Position numbers and translations under genes: made by a program. The notes beneath the pieces are model-generated. The model worked only from the letters and a program-made list of their open reading frames with translations. It was not told the DNA's origin and did no database searches. Shown piece after piece: positions 8,696 through 16,729 of a stretch of 53,941 nucleotides of DNA; positions within the stretch are counted from its first letter, which is position 1; every line of letters starts with the position of its first letter. Source of the DNA: [Clostridium] symbiosum (GTDB taxonomy: Bacteria > Bacillota > Clostridia > Lachnospirales > Lachnospiraceae); NCBI GenBank assembly GCA_021769625.1, contig JAETSN010000025.1, positions 1 through 53,941 of the forward strand. Direction: 5' to 3'.

Positions 8696-8717
8696 CTAAT
8701 ATCAGAGCATTTGTCAA
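8689..8717 (-). promoter_or_regulatory. Sigma-A promoter of the ECF S-component gene
   Basis: The minus strand shows TTGACA at 8712-8717, a 17-base spacer and TACTCT at 8689-8694. The -35 is perfect and the -10 weaker, which fits a regulated promoter. Confidence 0.6.
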
Positions 8718-8808
8718 GTACTGCTAAAAAACATGTCAACCACTCCGGCCCGTAATCGTTCCCCTTCCGCTTTATCGTTTTAGAATCTATCCACGGCTTA
8801 TAGTTCCC

Positions 8809-9339
8809 TTATAGATCTATCAGATATACAAACGCTTCCTCACCTTCAAAAATAAAGCTCCTGCAATAGATCCCGCCGTTCTTCTCGATCGTCTTTATCG
8901 AGGCGGCGTTGTCCTTTTCCACCGATAATTGCAGTTGTCTCAGGTCGTGTTCTTTCGCGACAGCACATATCTGCCTCAGTATTTCAGAAGCATATCCCTT
9001 TCTTCTTTCCGACGGCCTCACACTGTATCCGCAGTTCCCGAGATCCCTCAGAAAATCGTTTAACTGATACCGCAGATCGGCAATGCCGACGATCTTTTCG
9101 TCCGACTCCCTGACTGCAAAAAATGTATCCGTCAAAACCCAGTCGGGATCGACCGTTTCCTCCCTTGCATTGGCAGTGACTTTCTCAAGCCATTCGTCAT
9201 AGGAGACGATCCTGTCAAACAATTCGCTTCCGTTGATAATACGCTCCCCAACGTCAAAATGTTCCTGCCGGTATTCAAGCGCTTTACTCTTCCATTCTGG
9301 TGTCGGCCTTACAAGCCGTATCTTCTCACATGCCATCAT
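8809..9339 (-). CDS. GNAT family N-acetyltransferase
   Basis: A 176-residue GCN5-related acetyltransferase. The acetyl-CoA loop reads YSVRPSERRKGYASEIL, followed by LRQLQLSVEKDNAASIKTIE and NGG, the usual beta4-alpha3-beta5-alpha4 order of RimJ/RimL-like members. The first in-frame ATG (9369) would put GGAGG inside the gene; the ATG pair at 9339/9336 lies 5-8 bases after CGGAGGAG, so I start at 9339. It is the last gene of a TetR - MBL - GNAT operon, with about 36 bases from the previous stop codon. The acetylated substrate is unknown; linkage to a TetR regulator and hydrolase hints at a small molecule. Confidence 0.88.
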   Translation of the reverse strand: MMACEKIRLVRPTPEWKSKALEYRQEHFDVGERIINGSELFDRIVSYDEWLEKVTANAREETVDPDWVLTDTFFAVRESDEKIVGIADLRYQLNDFLRDLGNCGYSVRPSERRKGYASEILRQICAVAKEHDLRQLQLSVEKDNAASIKTIEKNGGIYCRSFIFEGEEAFVYLIDL

Positions 9340-9375
9340 TCTCTCCTCCGTATCACTATGCAGCGGCATCCTTTT

Positions 9376-10206
9376 TCAAACTATGATCTCCATGCCGTCA
9401 TAGGCAAACAAGATATTGTCAAGTCTCTTTTCCAGTTCATTGTAATAGCCGTATGATTTTCCCCATATCTCATCAATATGCGTCACGATGACCTTCCCGA
9501 TCCTGTAATGGTTTTTCAGTTCCATGACTTCATCCAGCGTTAATATTTCGTCTTTCAACGGCGTATCGATCAGTTTTGTCCCGTCGTTTAAAATACCATC
9601 GTCAGAGACCATGCTGATGATCAGAATATCCGCGTCAAAATACAGATCATTGTGGGCAAATGGCTTCGGATTACAACAGGCGTAGATGACCTTTTTCCCA
9701 TCCTCTTTTATGACATAAAAAGTGATATTTCTGTCCGGATTATTGTTGATCAGGTCTATGTCGATATTGTCTATTTTTATATGTGATGTTTCATTGACAG
9801 AAATACAATGAAGAACATCGCCATAATATTGAAAACAGCCGCGGTTCATCCGATCGATATCTCTCACGACCTCCGGAAGCGCATAAAATTCAATGGGCAT
9901 ACTTGTCCCCCTGATAAAGTCGCAGCCTATCTTTTCGACGATCCTGATACCCCTGACATGGTCCGGGTCACTATGGGAAATGGAAAGGCGTTTCACCTCC
10001 GATATCCCCTGTCTGTTGCAGGCTACAGCAATATCTTCCGGCGTATCGATCAGCATTTTTATATCGTCTATATACAGGCTCGGCCCCAACCGTTCATACC
10101 TGCCGCCTTTTTGTCTGGCTTCTTCGCAGATCCTGCATTTACAAAATGAACTCGGTATGATTGACATGCCGCCGCTACCGACCACTTTCAATTTCAAATC
10201 GCTCAC
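9376..10206 (-). CDS. PhnP-like MBL-fold phosphodiesterase
   Basis: A 276-residue metallo-beta-lactamase-fold protein. The N terminus LKLKVVGSGGMSIIPSSFC, the CKCRIC cysteine cluster (about 22-27), and SHSDPDHVRG (about 77-86) resemble the PhnP/PqqB-like branch, which hydrolyses cyclic or linear phosphodiesters. THIDE near the C terminus (about 242) supplies a late histidine ligand. The HSDPDH motif replaces the classic HxHxDH, as in PhnP-type proteins. Its start overlaps the TetR stop codon by four bases (10203-10206), so translation is probably coupled. Substrate unknown. Confidence 0.82.
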   Translation of the reverse strand: MSDLKLKVVGSGGMSIIPSSFCKCRICEEARQKGGRYERLGPSLYIDDIKMLIDTPEDIAVACNRQGISEVKRLSISHSDPDHVRGIRIVEKIGCDFIRGTSMPIEFYALPEVVRDIDRMNRGCFQYYGDVLHCISVNETSHIKIDNIDIDLINNNPDRNITFYVIKEDGKKVIYACCNPKPFAHNDLYFDADILIISMVSDDGILNDGTKLIDTPLKDEILTLDEVMELKNHYRIGKVIVTHIDEIWGKSYGYYNELEKRLDNILFAYDGMEIIV

Positions 10207-10796
10207 CCCTTCCCGCCGTTCTTCACCAATATTTTTCTTATCTCTTTTATTATCCCGGAAGGCGTCTCCCTGTCCACGGGCATCAGTTTACTGTACATCC
10301 GCACCCCCTGATAAGAAAACACGATCAGATCGAATACCGCGGATGCATGCACCTCATTGAATTCCTGCCTGTCCATCCCGTATTGTATCAGCCTCTTCCA
10401 CGTATTCGCTGAAATTAAATATTGTTCATATAATGTATTACTCTGACCCGCGATATCACGAATGCTGAAATACTCAAATATCGCAATGCTCAGGGAAGAT
10501 CGGCTGTCAAGCATTTCCTGTTCATATTTGTCTAAAATTTCATCCAAAATGGTTACTGCCGGACAATTTTGTTCTATTTTGAAAGCGATCTCATTGTCCT
10601 GCTCATCAGTCATGTCGTCGATGATCTCCTGAAAGATCTGGCGTGTGCTCTCATAATGGCAGTATAGGCCGCCTCTGCTCAAATTCGCCGCTTCGCAGAT
10701 ATCCTTCATTGTCACTTGCTTAAAACCTTTTTCCGCGAACAAAGAACACGCGCATTTCTTTATCTGTCTCCTTGTCTCCTGTCCTCTTTTATTCAT
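10203..10796 (-). CDS. TetR/AcrR family transcriptional regulator
   Basis: A 197-residue repressor. The N-terminal helix-turn-helix reads KKCACSLFAEKGFKQVTMKD, then ICEAANLSRGGLYCHYEST, typical of TetR. The rest is a helical ligand and dimerisation domain of unknown specificity. An in-frame ATG at 10817 is the longest option but lies inside the palindromic operator. The ATG at 10796 (MNKRGQETRRQ) has AGAGG five bases upstream and leaves the operator in the untranslated region, so I prefer it. First gene of the TetR - MBL - GNAT operon and probably autoregulated through 10808-10855. Confidence 0.9.
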   Translation of the reverse strand: MNKRGQETRRQIKKCACSLFAEKGFKQVTMKDICEAANLSRGGLYCHYESTRQIFQEIIDDMTDEQDNEIAFKIEQNCPAVTILDEILDKYEQEMLDSRSSLSIAIFEYFSIRDIAGQSNTLYEQYLISANTWKRLIQYGMDRQEFNEVHASAVFDLIVFSYQGVRMYSKLMPVDRETPSGIIKEIRKILVKNGGKG

Positions 10797-10807
10797 AAGC
10801 GCCTCTC

Positions 10808-10829
10808 TTTCCGACATATGTGTCGGAAA
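10808..10829. promoter_or_regulatory. TetR-family operator, primary site
   Basis: Perfect 9-base arms TTTCCGACA and TGTCGGAAA flank a 4-base TATG centre. The site lies 11 bases upstream of the preferred start codon of the TetR gene. A second, half-degenerate copy follows at 10833-10855. Confidence 0.8.
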
Positions 10830-10832
10830 ATA

Positions 10833-10855
10833 TTATAAGACATGCGTGTCGGAAA
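10833..10855. promoter_or_regulatory. TetR-family operator, second site
   Basis: GACA-TGCG-TGTCGGAAA repeats the right half of the primary operator exactly, while its left half keeps only GACA. Spacing between the two centres is about 26 bases, which suits cooperative binding of two dimers. Confidence 0.6.
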
Positions 10856-10971
10856 GTCAACAAAAAACGGCAAAGTAAAAAAGTTCCTGCCGACAAGACT
10901 ATTTTCATATAAAATAGCTTAAAAATCCGCAAAAAAAGGAGTGCCGAAACACCCCCATTTCCTAAACCCTC

Positions 10972-11122
10972 TTGCAAAATCCGCAGTGTTGGTTTATAAT
11001 CATCATAGAAGCTGAAGGATTCAAGCATGTCCGACGGTTGTTCAATCGGAAACAAGTAATCAATTTTAGAAAAACAAACGGATCACTGGCTATTCTCTAT
11101 TCACAGTAGAGGATAGCCTTTT
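10972..11122 (+). ncRNA. Candidate antitoxin RNA with its own promoter and terminator
   Basis: TTGCAA (10972-10977), a 17-base spacer and TATAAT (10995-11000) form a near-ideal sigma-A promoter, predicting a start near 11007. An intrinsic terminator at 11088-11122 would end an RNA of about 115 bases. The RNA is convergent with the small membrane peptide gene (11126-11209) and would overlap the 3' untranslated part of its mRNA, the arrangement known for txpA/RatA and bsrG/SR4. There is no convincing open reading frame on it. Together with the operator and toxin leader this explains the otherwise gene-free 10830-11125 interval. Confidence 0.45.
11088..11122 (+). terminator. Intrinsic terminator between antisense RNA and toxin peptide
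   Basis: GGCTATTCTCTA pairs with TAGAGGATAGCC (11 of 12 positions) around a 7-base loop and is followed by TTTT on the plus strand. On the minus strand a T-rich stretch (GTTTGTTTTTC) lies ten bases beyond, so it may work in both directions. Confidence 0.75.
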
Positions 11123-11125
11123 CCG

Positions 11126-11209
11126 TTACTTGCGGTTGTGTCTATTGTCTATGTATGTCAAGGCTGCAAAAATCACCAGCACTAACGTAAGCACTTCTAA
11201 CGTATTCAT
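11126..11209 (-). CDS. 27-residue membrane peptide, probable type I toxin
   Basis: The short frame encodes MNTLEVLTLVLVIFAALTYI followed by DNRHNRK: one hydrophobic span and a charged tail, the shape of Fst/TxpA/Hol_Tox peptides. A very strong ribosome site AAAGGAGGT ends five bases before the ATG. Just upstream CCTTTC can pair with GAAAGG and cover part of it. Bases 11237-11246 (mRNA 5' region) are complementary to 11131-11142 (end of the coding region), and 11248-11254 to 11111-11117, so 5' and 3' ends can fold on each other as in translationally silent type I toxin mRNAs. A convergent RNA lies at the 3' end. Toxicity is inference; it is too short for standard gene calling. Confidence 0.65.
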   Translation of the reverse strand: MNTLEVLTLVLVIFAALTYIDNRHNRK

Positions 11210-11280
11210 ACCGACCTCCTTTCCGTTTCCAGAAAGGACAACCGCAGACTATCCCTACCTGCTCTAATCTGACTAAGAGG

Positions 11281-11289
11281 ATTATAGCA
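11281..11289 (-). promoter_or_regulatory. Extended -10 promoter of the toxin peptide
   Basis: The minus strand shows TGC directly followed by TATAAT at 11286-11281, a perfect extended -10. The -35 region is poor. The predicted start near 11274 gives a 65-base leader that contains the strand complementary to the end of the coding region. Confidence 0.6.
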
Positions 11290-11364
11290 TGTTATGTCAA
11301 ATAATACCATAAAAGATTTATATTAATATACCAGTCCCATTTTGTCGCGCAGCAAAAACTCTTT

Positions 11365-12792
11365 TCAATCCTCTAGCAGCTTCCGTTTCCTCTCGATCAT
11401 CTCGTCAATTTTTTCTATATACAGCGCCACATCCTTCACATTCTCCCGCCGCTCGATCCTCCCGTCCGGATATACCCGTTTCGATATCGTCCCGGCCCCA
11501 AGCGCTAGGATGGTCTGTTTCTCCTCCATGATCAATATATTATAGATACCAAAGCACCCTTCTCTGGCATACCCCACGTTCTCGAAATTGCCCGCCATAT
11601 TTTTCTGCCGGTAAAGATAATAAGGCTTCATGGAGAGCGCCCTTGCGCCGTCCGCGGCGATCCGCATCGTCTCCTCCGTATTTTTAAACATGGACAGGCC
11701 GTGTTCTTCGATCCACGCCCGCAGATGGCTCGCCCGCTTTACCGCAAGGGAATGCACCGTCAGGGAATCCGGCGAAAGTTCTTTCAGAGCTTCTATCGTG
11801 GCTGCCACATCTTCCTTCGTCTCCTCCGGCAACCCCAGAATGATATCCATATTGATATTTGTGAATCCCGCCTGTCTTGCCAGCATAAAAGCATCTCTCA
11901 CCTGCGCCACCGTGTGCTGCCTGCCGATCAGCTTTAACGTCTCGTCCTTCATGGTCTGGGGATTAACGGAAATTCTCGTCACGCCGTGGGCTCTCAGGAC
12001 AGCCAGCTTTTCCGCCGTGATACTGTCGGCGCGCCCCGCCTCCACGGTGAACTCCTTCAGTTTCGACAGGTCAAAGGAATTTTCCAGTTTTGCAAAAAGC
12101 CGCTCAAGCTCCTCCGGCTCCAGCGTTGTCGGCGTACCGCCGCCAATATAGATCGTATCGATCTTTTTGTCCCGGTAAACGTCCACCGTAAAATCAATTT
12201 CCTTCTCCAACGCCGTCAGATAATCTCCCACTCTCTTTTTCCAGCTCACGATCGGGAACGAAGTAAAGGAACAGTACAGGCAGGTCGTCGGACAAAAGGG
12301 AATACCGATATATAAACTATATCCGTTGTCGTAGTCTATCTGTGAGAGCAGTTCCCTTTCCCGCTTTGCGATATCCAGCCCGAGAAGCGCTTTTTCCTCC
12401 GACACAAAATGTTTCTCCCGCAAAAAATCAAGAATTTCTTCCTCCCCTTTTCCCTCCTCCAACATGATCATGGCGATCTTCGTCGGCCTGATGCCGGTCA
12501 GATTTCCCCAGGGGAGCTTTTTTCCGGTCAGAGCCGAAAGATACTGATACAAAGCAGCCCCGAACTCATCCTTTCGCTCGGACAGGATTTCTCTTTCCCC
12601 TGCTTCGCCCCTGATCTTCGTTCTGCTATCCTCAAAAAAGATCTCCAGCCTCGGCGCCGTCTCCAGAACCGCTCTGTCTTTCACCGCCGATTCCGGCGAA
12701 AGCACCTTCACATCCTCCTCCGGGTAGAAAGCCTTTGTAAGAGCATGCATTTCATATTCGTATTTTGCTTTGTTTATCCTGATAATGTACAT
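11365..12792 (-). CDS. hemZ: Coproporphyrinogen dehydrogenase-like radical SAM protein HemZ
   Basis: A 475-residue radical SAM enzyme of the HemN/HemW superfamily. The [4Fe-4S]-SAM motif is PFCPTTCLYCSFTSFP near residues 170-185 (CxxxCxxC), followed by IDTIYIGGGTPTTLEPEEL and VEAGRADSI. The ~160-residue N-terminal extension before the radical SAM domain is characteristic of clostridial HemZ rather than HemW. Predicted role: oxygen-independent porphyrin chemistry or another radical reaction; function in Clostridia is not firmly settled. It ends the apt - rel - MBL - hemZ group, with about 170 bases separating it from the MBL gene. Confidence 0.9.
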   Translation of the reverse strand: MYIIRINKAKYEYEMHALTKAFYPEEDVKVLSPESAVKDRAVLETAPRLEIFFEDSRTKIRGEAGEREILSERKDEFGAALYQYLSALTGKKLPWGNLTGIRPTKIAMIMLEEGKGEEEILDFLREKHFVSEEKALLGLDIAKRERELLSQIDYDNGYSLYIGIPFCPTTCLYCSFTSFPIVSWKKRVGDYLTALEKEIDFTVDVYRDKKIDTIYIGGGTPTTLEPEELERLFAKLENSFDLSKLKEFTVEAGRADSITAEKLAVLRAHGVTRISVNPQTMKDETLKLIGRQHTVAQVRDAFMLARQAGFTNINMDIILGLPEETKEDVAATIEALKELSPDSLTVHSLAVKRASHLRAWIEEHGLSMFKNTEETMRIAADGARALSMKPYYLYRQKNMAGNFENVGYAREGCFGIYNILIMEEKQTILALGAGTISKRVYPDGRIERRENVKDVALYIEKIDEMIERKRKLLED

Positions 12793-12841
12793 CTTTTTTC
12801 CTCATTTAGCCGACTGCTCTATAAACTCTATAAATGCAAAT

Positions 12842-12870
12842 AACCGCTCCAGTTCCCAACCTAAGCGGTT
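12842..12870 (-). terminator. Hairpin between the MBL gene and hemZ
   Basis: AACCGCT and AGCGGTT pair across a 15-base loop; on the minus strand it is followed by ATTTGC. It could be a weak terminator or attenuating hairpin between the two genes. Confidence 0.4.
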
Positions 12871-12890
12871 ACTCCCACAGTCAAATATAT

Positions 12891-12928
12891 GTGCAAACAC
12901 ATCGGTCTGGCTTATTGCTCCCGGAAAT
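12891..12928 (+). repeat. Dispersed intergenic repeat, copy B
   Basis: GTGCAAACACATCGGTCTGG followed by CTTATTGCTCCCGGAAAT aligns along its whole length with copy A at 82-118, with one single-base indel and scattered changes. Confidence 0.55.
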
Positions 12929-12966
12929 CAACATCCCAAACCAGCCAGCCCTTCGGCCGATCGCCT

Positions 12967-13599
12967 CTACACACAAAACGGATTATGGATCTTCTCATAC
13001 CCGATGGTAGTCGACTCACCATGTCCCGGATATACCCTGACGTCATCCGGCAGCACAAACAGCTTCTCCTTGATGGAACGGATGATCTCCGAGTAGGAGC
13101 CCGTCGGGAAATCGGTCCTGCCCACGGATTCCTGAAACAGCGTATCTCCGCATACCAAAATACCGTCTTCCTCAAAATAGTAGCAGCAGCTTCCCGCCGT
13201 ATGCCCCGGCGTCAGGATCACGCGGAACGTCATCCCCTCCAGCGTCATCTCCTGCCCGTCCTCAAAAAACTGGTTCGCTTTGACCGTACAGGCCCTTCCC
13301 GCCATCTCCGACACATTCATGCCGGCATCCAGTAAAAGCGCCTCCTCTTCCTTGCAGGCATATATCTTTGCCCCGGAGAGCGCCCGCAGCTTCTGCGCGC
13401 CCCAGATATGGTCAAAATGCCCATGTGTCAAAAGAATCGCACCTATCTCAAACCCCTTCTGCGTCAGGGCCTGATACAGATACTCCCCCTGATCCGCCGG
13501 ATCAAAGAACAATACCCTGTTCTCTCCCTCCCGATAAACAAAATAACAGTTCGTCGCGCAGGAACCCATCGTAATCTTTCCGATCTTTAAATCTGCCAT
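12967..13599 (-). CDS. MBL-fold hydrolase, glyoxalase II-like
   Basis: A 210-residue hydrolase. The metal motif LLTHGHFDHIWG (about 68-79) has the THxHxDH signature, and HTAGSCCYYF and CGDTLFQESVGRTDF supply the later ligands, with VYPGHGESTTIGYEK near the C terminus. The order of motifs matches the short glyoxalase II-like hydrolases (YcbL type). I start at the ATG at 13599 (MADLKIGK), with AAAGGA upstream; an in-frame ATG 11 codons earlier has no spaced ribosome site. It follows rel on the same strand with about 75 bases between, a gene order common in Lachnospiraceae. Confidence 0.88.
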   Translation of the reverse strand: MADLKIGKITMGSCATNCYFVYREGENRVLFFDPADQGEYLYQALTQKGFEIGAILLTHGHFDHIWGAQKLRALSGAKIYACKEEEALLLDAGMNVSEMAGRACTVKANQFFEDGQEMTLEGMTFRVILTPGHTAGSCCYYFEEDGILVCGDTLFQESVGRTDFPTGSYSEIIRSIKEKLFVLPDDVRVYPGHGESTTIGYEKIHNPFCV

Positions 13600-13674
13600 C
13601 AGCCCGTCGTCCTTTCTGCATCCGGCATACATTCCGTTATGCCGTCGTCTGTTCCGCCTCCGGTCCTCTGCCCA

Positions 13675-15987
13675 TCAGCCTGTCGTCCTTTCCACATCCA
13701 ATACGCTTTCCACCATCCGAAGTTTCTCAATGATACGATTGAGCTCTTCGCGCCCGGAAATATAGAACGTTGTCACAAGGGTGGCGATCCCCTGCTTGCT
13801 CACTCTCGTGTTCATGGAACAGATATCAATGCCTTTTTCCGTCAGCGCCCTGGATATATCCGCGAGCAACCCGCTCCTGTTGTTGCCGTAGATCGTGATC
13901 TCCGTGAAATATTTCTCGGATCCGGTTTCCTCTCCCACCGGCATCTGCCATTCCGCTTCGATCAGGCGCTCCCTGTCCACTTCGTCCAGATTGATCACAT
14001 TCACACAGTCCGTGCGGTGGATGGAAATACCCCTGCCCCTTGTGATAAAGCCCACGATCTCGTCTCCCGGCACGGGGGAACAGCATTTGCTGAAATGCAC
14101 AGATACATCGTGCACCCCTTTCACAACAATGCCGCCTCTGCCGGTCTGCTGGCTTCTTTCCCTGGCATTTTCCTCGATCGCCGCCATGGCCTCCTCGTCG
14201 GTCATGTTCTTTTTATGGTCGCGCTCGTAGAACTCCACCATGCGGTTGATGATCTGGCCTTCTTTCAGCCCGCCGTGTCCTACCGCCGCCAGCACGGAAT
14301 CCCAGTCCCTAAAACCGTACTTACGCATCACGCCTTCCATATATTCCGGCTTCATGATATCCGGCTGATTGATCGCCTTTGCCTTACAGTAGGCCGCTAT
14401 CATCTCTTTGCCTTTTTCAATATTGTCTTCTTTTAACTCGTTTTTAAACCACTGGTTGATCTTATTTCTCGCCTGTGTGCTCTTCACCAGTTTCAGCCAG
14501 TCACGGCTCGGCCCCTTGGAATTCTGGCTCGTCAGGATCTCGATCCTGTCGCCGTTCTGTATCTCATACTCGATCGTCACCAGCTTTCCGTTGACCCTCG
14601 CGCCTATCATGCGGTTTCCCACCGCGCTGTGCACCGCGTAGGCAAAATCGATCGGCGTAGAACCGGCAGGCAGGTTTTTCACCTCGCCGTTCGGCGTAAA
14701 ACAGTACACCTGATCGGAGAACAGATCCAGATCGTTCTTCACGAGGTTCATAAATTCCCTGTTGTTGGTATTGTCCTGCTGCCATTCCAGAATCTGGCGC
14801 AGCCATGCCATCTTCTCCGCCTCAGACTGGTCCTTTCCCGTCTTCTTGCCGTCTGACGCCTCCTTGTATTTCCAGTGTGCCGCGATACCGTACTCCGCCG
14901 CCTTATGCATCTCCTCCGTCCGGATCTGCACTTCGAAGGGCTTTCCCCCTGTCCCGATCAGCGTCGTATGAAGAGACTGGTACATATTTGCCTTGGGCAT
15001 CGCGATATAGTCCTTAAACCGCCCCGGGATTGGCGTATACATCTCATGGATCACACCTAACACCGCATAGCAGTCCTTGATGGAGTCCACGATGATCCGT
15101 ATGGCAAACAGGTCGTAGATCTGATCCAGCGTCTTATTCTGGTTCACCATCTTCCGGTAAATGCTGAAAAAGTGCTTGATCCTGCCGTCTACAGTGGCCT
15201 TGATCCTCGCCTCCTCAATGTGCGCTTTCACCTCGTCCACAATGGATTGGATATACGCTTCCCGCACGCTCTTTCTGGTATCGATCTTCTCCACCAGATC
15301 ATAGTAAGCCTCCGGTTCCAGATATTTTAAGGACAGATCGTCCAGCTCCACCTTGATCTTGCTGATGCCCAGCCTGTCTGCGATGGGCGAATAGATATCC
15401 AGCGTCTCCCTCGCGATCCTCTGCTGTTTTTCCGGCGGCATGTATTTTAAGGTCCGCATATTATGCAGCCTGTCTGCCAGTTTGATGATGATGACACGGA
15501 TATCCTTTGCCATAGCGAGAAACATCTTTCGCAGATTTTCCGCCTGAATATCCACCCTGTCCGTAATCTTCCCTACGCTACCGGTCCCCTCCGCGCTGAA
15601 ATGCTGCAGCTTTGTCACACCGTCCACAAGGAGCGTTACATCCGAGCCGAACATTTCCGTCAATTCCTCTTCCGTATACAGCGTATCCTCCACCACATCG
15701 TGCAGAAGCCCCGCTGCGATGGTCTCCTTATCCATCTCCAGATCCGCCAGTATGATACCGACACAGAGGGGGTGGATGATATAAGGCTCGCCGGATTTTC
15801 TGACCTGTCCCTCATGGGCATGGTAGGCGAGATTATAAGCTTTTTCGATCAGGCGGATATCATCCGACGGATGGTATTTCCTGACACGGCGAATAAGGTC
15901 CTGATACAGATCTTCAGGCCCTCCATACTCACCGAGCGGCTCCATTTTTCCATCTTCAATCACAGTTTTGTTGTTTTCTTCCGGCAT
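13675..15987 (-). CDS. rel: Bifunctional (p)ppGpp synthetase/hydrolase Rel
   Basis: A 770-residue stringent response enzyme. The N-terminal hydrolase domain contains HAHEGQVRKSGEPYIIHPL and the HD pair of LLHDVVEDT (residues 96-97). The synthetase domain has RFKDYIAMPKANMYQSLHT near 327-345, where the RFKD form of this motif is typical of bifunctional enzymes. A TGS domain follows (DLDLFSDQVYCFTPNGEVKN, about 410-480), then the zinc-finger region with HFSKCCSPVPGDEI and a C-terminal ACT domain (about 695-765). Full length. It lies between apt and an MBL hydrolase, probably one transcript from apt. Confidence 0.97.
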   Translation of the reverse strand: MPEENNKTVIEDGKMEPLGEYGGPEDLYQDLIRRVRKYHPSDDIRLIEKAYNLAYHAHEGQVRKSGEPYIIHPLCVGIILADLEMDKETIAAGLLHDVVEDTLYTEEELTEMFGSDVTLLVDGVTKLQHFSAEGTGSVGKITDRVDIQAENLRKMFLAMAKDIRVIIIKLADRLHNMRTLKYMPPEKQQRIARETLDIYSPIADRLGISKIKVELDDLSLKYLEPEAYYDLVEKIDTRKSVREAYIQSIVDEVKAHIEEARIKATVDGRIKHFFSIYRKMVNQNKTLDQIYDLFAIRIIVDSIKDCYAVLGVIHEMYTPIPGRFKDYIAMPKANMYQSLHTTLIGTGGKPFEVQIRTEEMHKAAEYGIAAHWKYKEASDGKKTGKDQSEAEKMAWLRQILEWQQDNTNNREFMNLVKNDLDLFSDQVYCFTPNGEVKNLPAGSTPIDFAYAVHSAVGNRMIGARVNGKLVTIEYEIQNGDRIEILTSQNSKGPSRDWLKLVKSTQARNKINQWFKNELKEDNIEKGKEMIAAYCKAKAINQPDIMKPEYMEGVMRKYGFRDWDSVLAAVGHGGLKEGQIINRMVEFYERDHKKNMTDEEAMAAIEENARERSQQTGRGGIVVKGVHDVSVHFSKCCSPVPGDEIVGFITRGRGISIHRTDCVNVINLDEVDRERLIEAEWQMPVGEETGSEKYFTEITIYGNNRSGLLADISRALTEKGIDICSMNTRVSKQGIATLVTTFYISGREELNRIIEKLRMVESVLDVERTTG

Positions 15988-16042
15988 ATATTATCTCCAT
16001 GCTGCAACCGTACTTCAGAAACAGTTATCTATAACCGACTTC

Positions 16043-16567
16043 TTACTTCCCGGGATATATGATCGCGGAATCCAGTCTGTAGCCCTCGATCTTTTTCCTG
16101 CCTTCTAAGCCGGCCAGCTCCATCAATACAACGATGCCGACCACCACGCCGCCCAGAGACTCCACGAGGTCGATCATCGCCTTTGTGGTACCACCGGTGG
16201 CGATCAGGTCATCCACGATCAGCACTTTCTGCCCGGGTTTGATCGAATCCTTATGCATCTCGATCGTCGCCGTGCCGTACTCCAGCGCATAGTCGATGGA
16301 TACCGTCTCACAGGGCAGTTTTCCTTTCTTGCGGATCAGCACAAAAGGCTTGTGCATATTATAGGCGATCGGCGTCCCGAAAATAAACCCTCTCGATTCC
16401 GGGCCTGCGATCACATCGACATCCAGGTCCTTCACCAGATCCTGCATCGTCTCGATCGCAAGATGCAGGCCGTCCGCATCCTGCAGCACGCTGGTCACAT
16501 CTCTGAAAATAATTCCTTTTTCCGGGAAATCGGGTATGCTTCTTACATATTCTTCCAGTTTTTTCAT
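16043..16567 (-). CDS. apt: Adenine phosphoribosyltransferase
   Basis: Converts adenine and PRPP to AMP in purine salvage. The 174-residue protein begins MKKLEEYVRSIPDFPEKGII as the family does, followed by FRDVTSVLQD. It has the PRPP-binding loop VLIVDDLIATGGTTKA near 118-133 and AGPESRGFIFG near 55-65. The ribosome site AAGGAG lies 11 bases upstream of the ATG. First gene before rel; promoter at 16618-16646. Confidence 0.97.
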   Translation of the reverse strand: MKKLEEYVRSIPDFPEKGIIFRDVTSVLQDADGLHLAIETMQDLVKDLDVDVIAGPESRGFIFGTPIAYNMHKPFVLIRKKGKLPCETVSIDYALEYGTATIEMHKDSIKPGQKVLIVDDLIATGGTTKAMIDLVESLGGVVVGIVVLMELAGLEGRKKIEGYRLDSAIIYPGK

Positions 16568-16617
16568 AGTATATTCAGCTCCTTCGTAAATGTGCGCAGT
16601 CCTGCACCATGCTTATT

Positions 16618-16646
16618 ATTATATTCTTTTTCATCGGTTTCGTCAA
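16618..16646 (-). promoter_or_regulatory. Sigma-A promoter of apt
   Basis: The minus strand reads TTGACG, 17-base spacer, TATAAT. The TTGACGAAAC -35 region is the same as at the two DUF4234 gene promoters (22478-22483 and 23372-23377). Confidence 0.7.
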
Positions 16647-16664
16647 AGAGAATTGAAAAAACGG

Positions 16665-16711
16665 TTGACATTTATTTCTTTTCGGTTTATGATATACCCC
16701 ACCGGGGTATA
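16665..16711 (+). promoter_or_regulatory. CsoR-type promoter and operator of the copper operon
   Basis: TTGACA (16665-16670), 17-base spacer and TATGAT (16688-16693) form the promoter. The palindrome TATACCCC-ACC-GGGGTATA (16693-16711) begins at the last base of the -10 and covers the start site. It has the GC-tract form of CsoR operators, so binding would block RNA polymerase until copper releases the repressor. Confidence 0.85.
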
Positions 16712-16729
16712 TAGGAGGTATTTTTTACC

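Noticed and set aside
10789-11055. 88-codon minus-strand frame upstream of the TetR gene
   Set aside because: It runs across the TetR operators and the antisense RNA promoter, has no ribosome site and reads like random AT-rich sequence.
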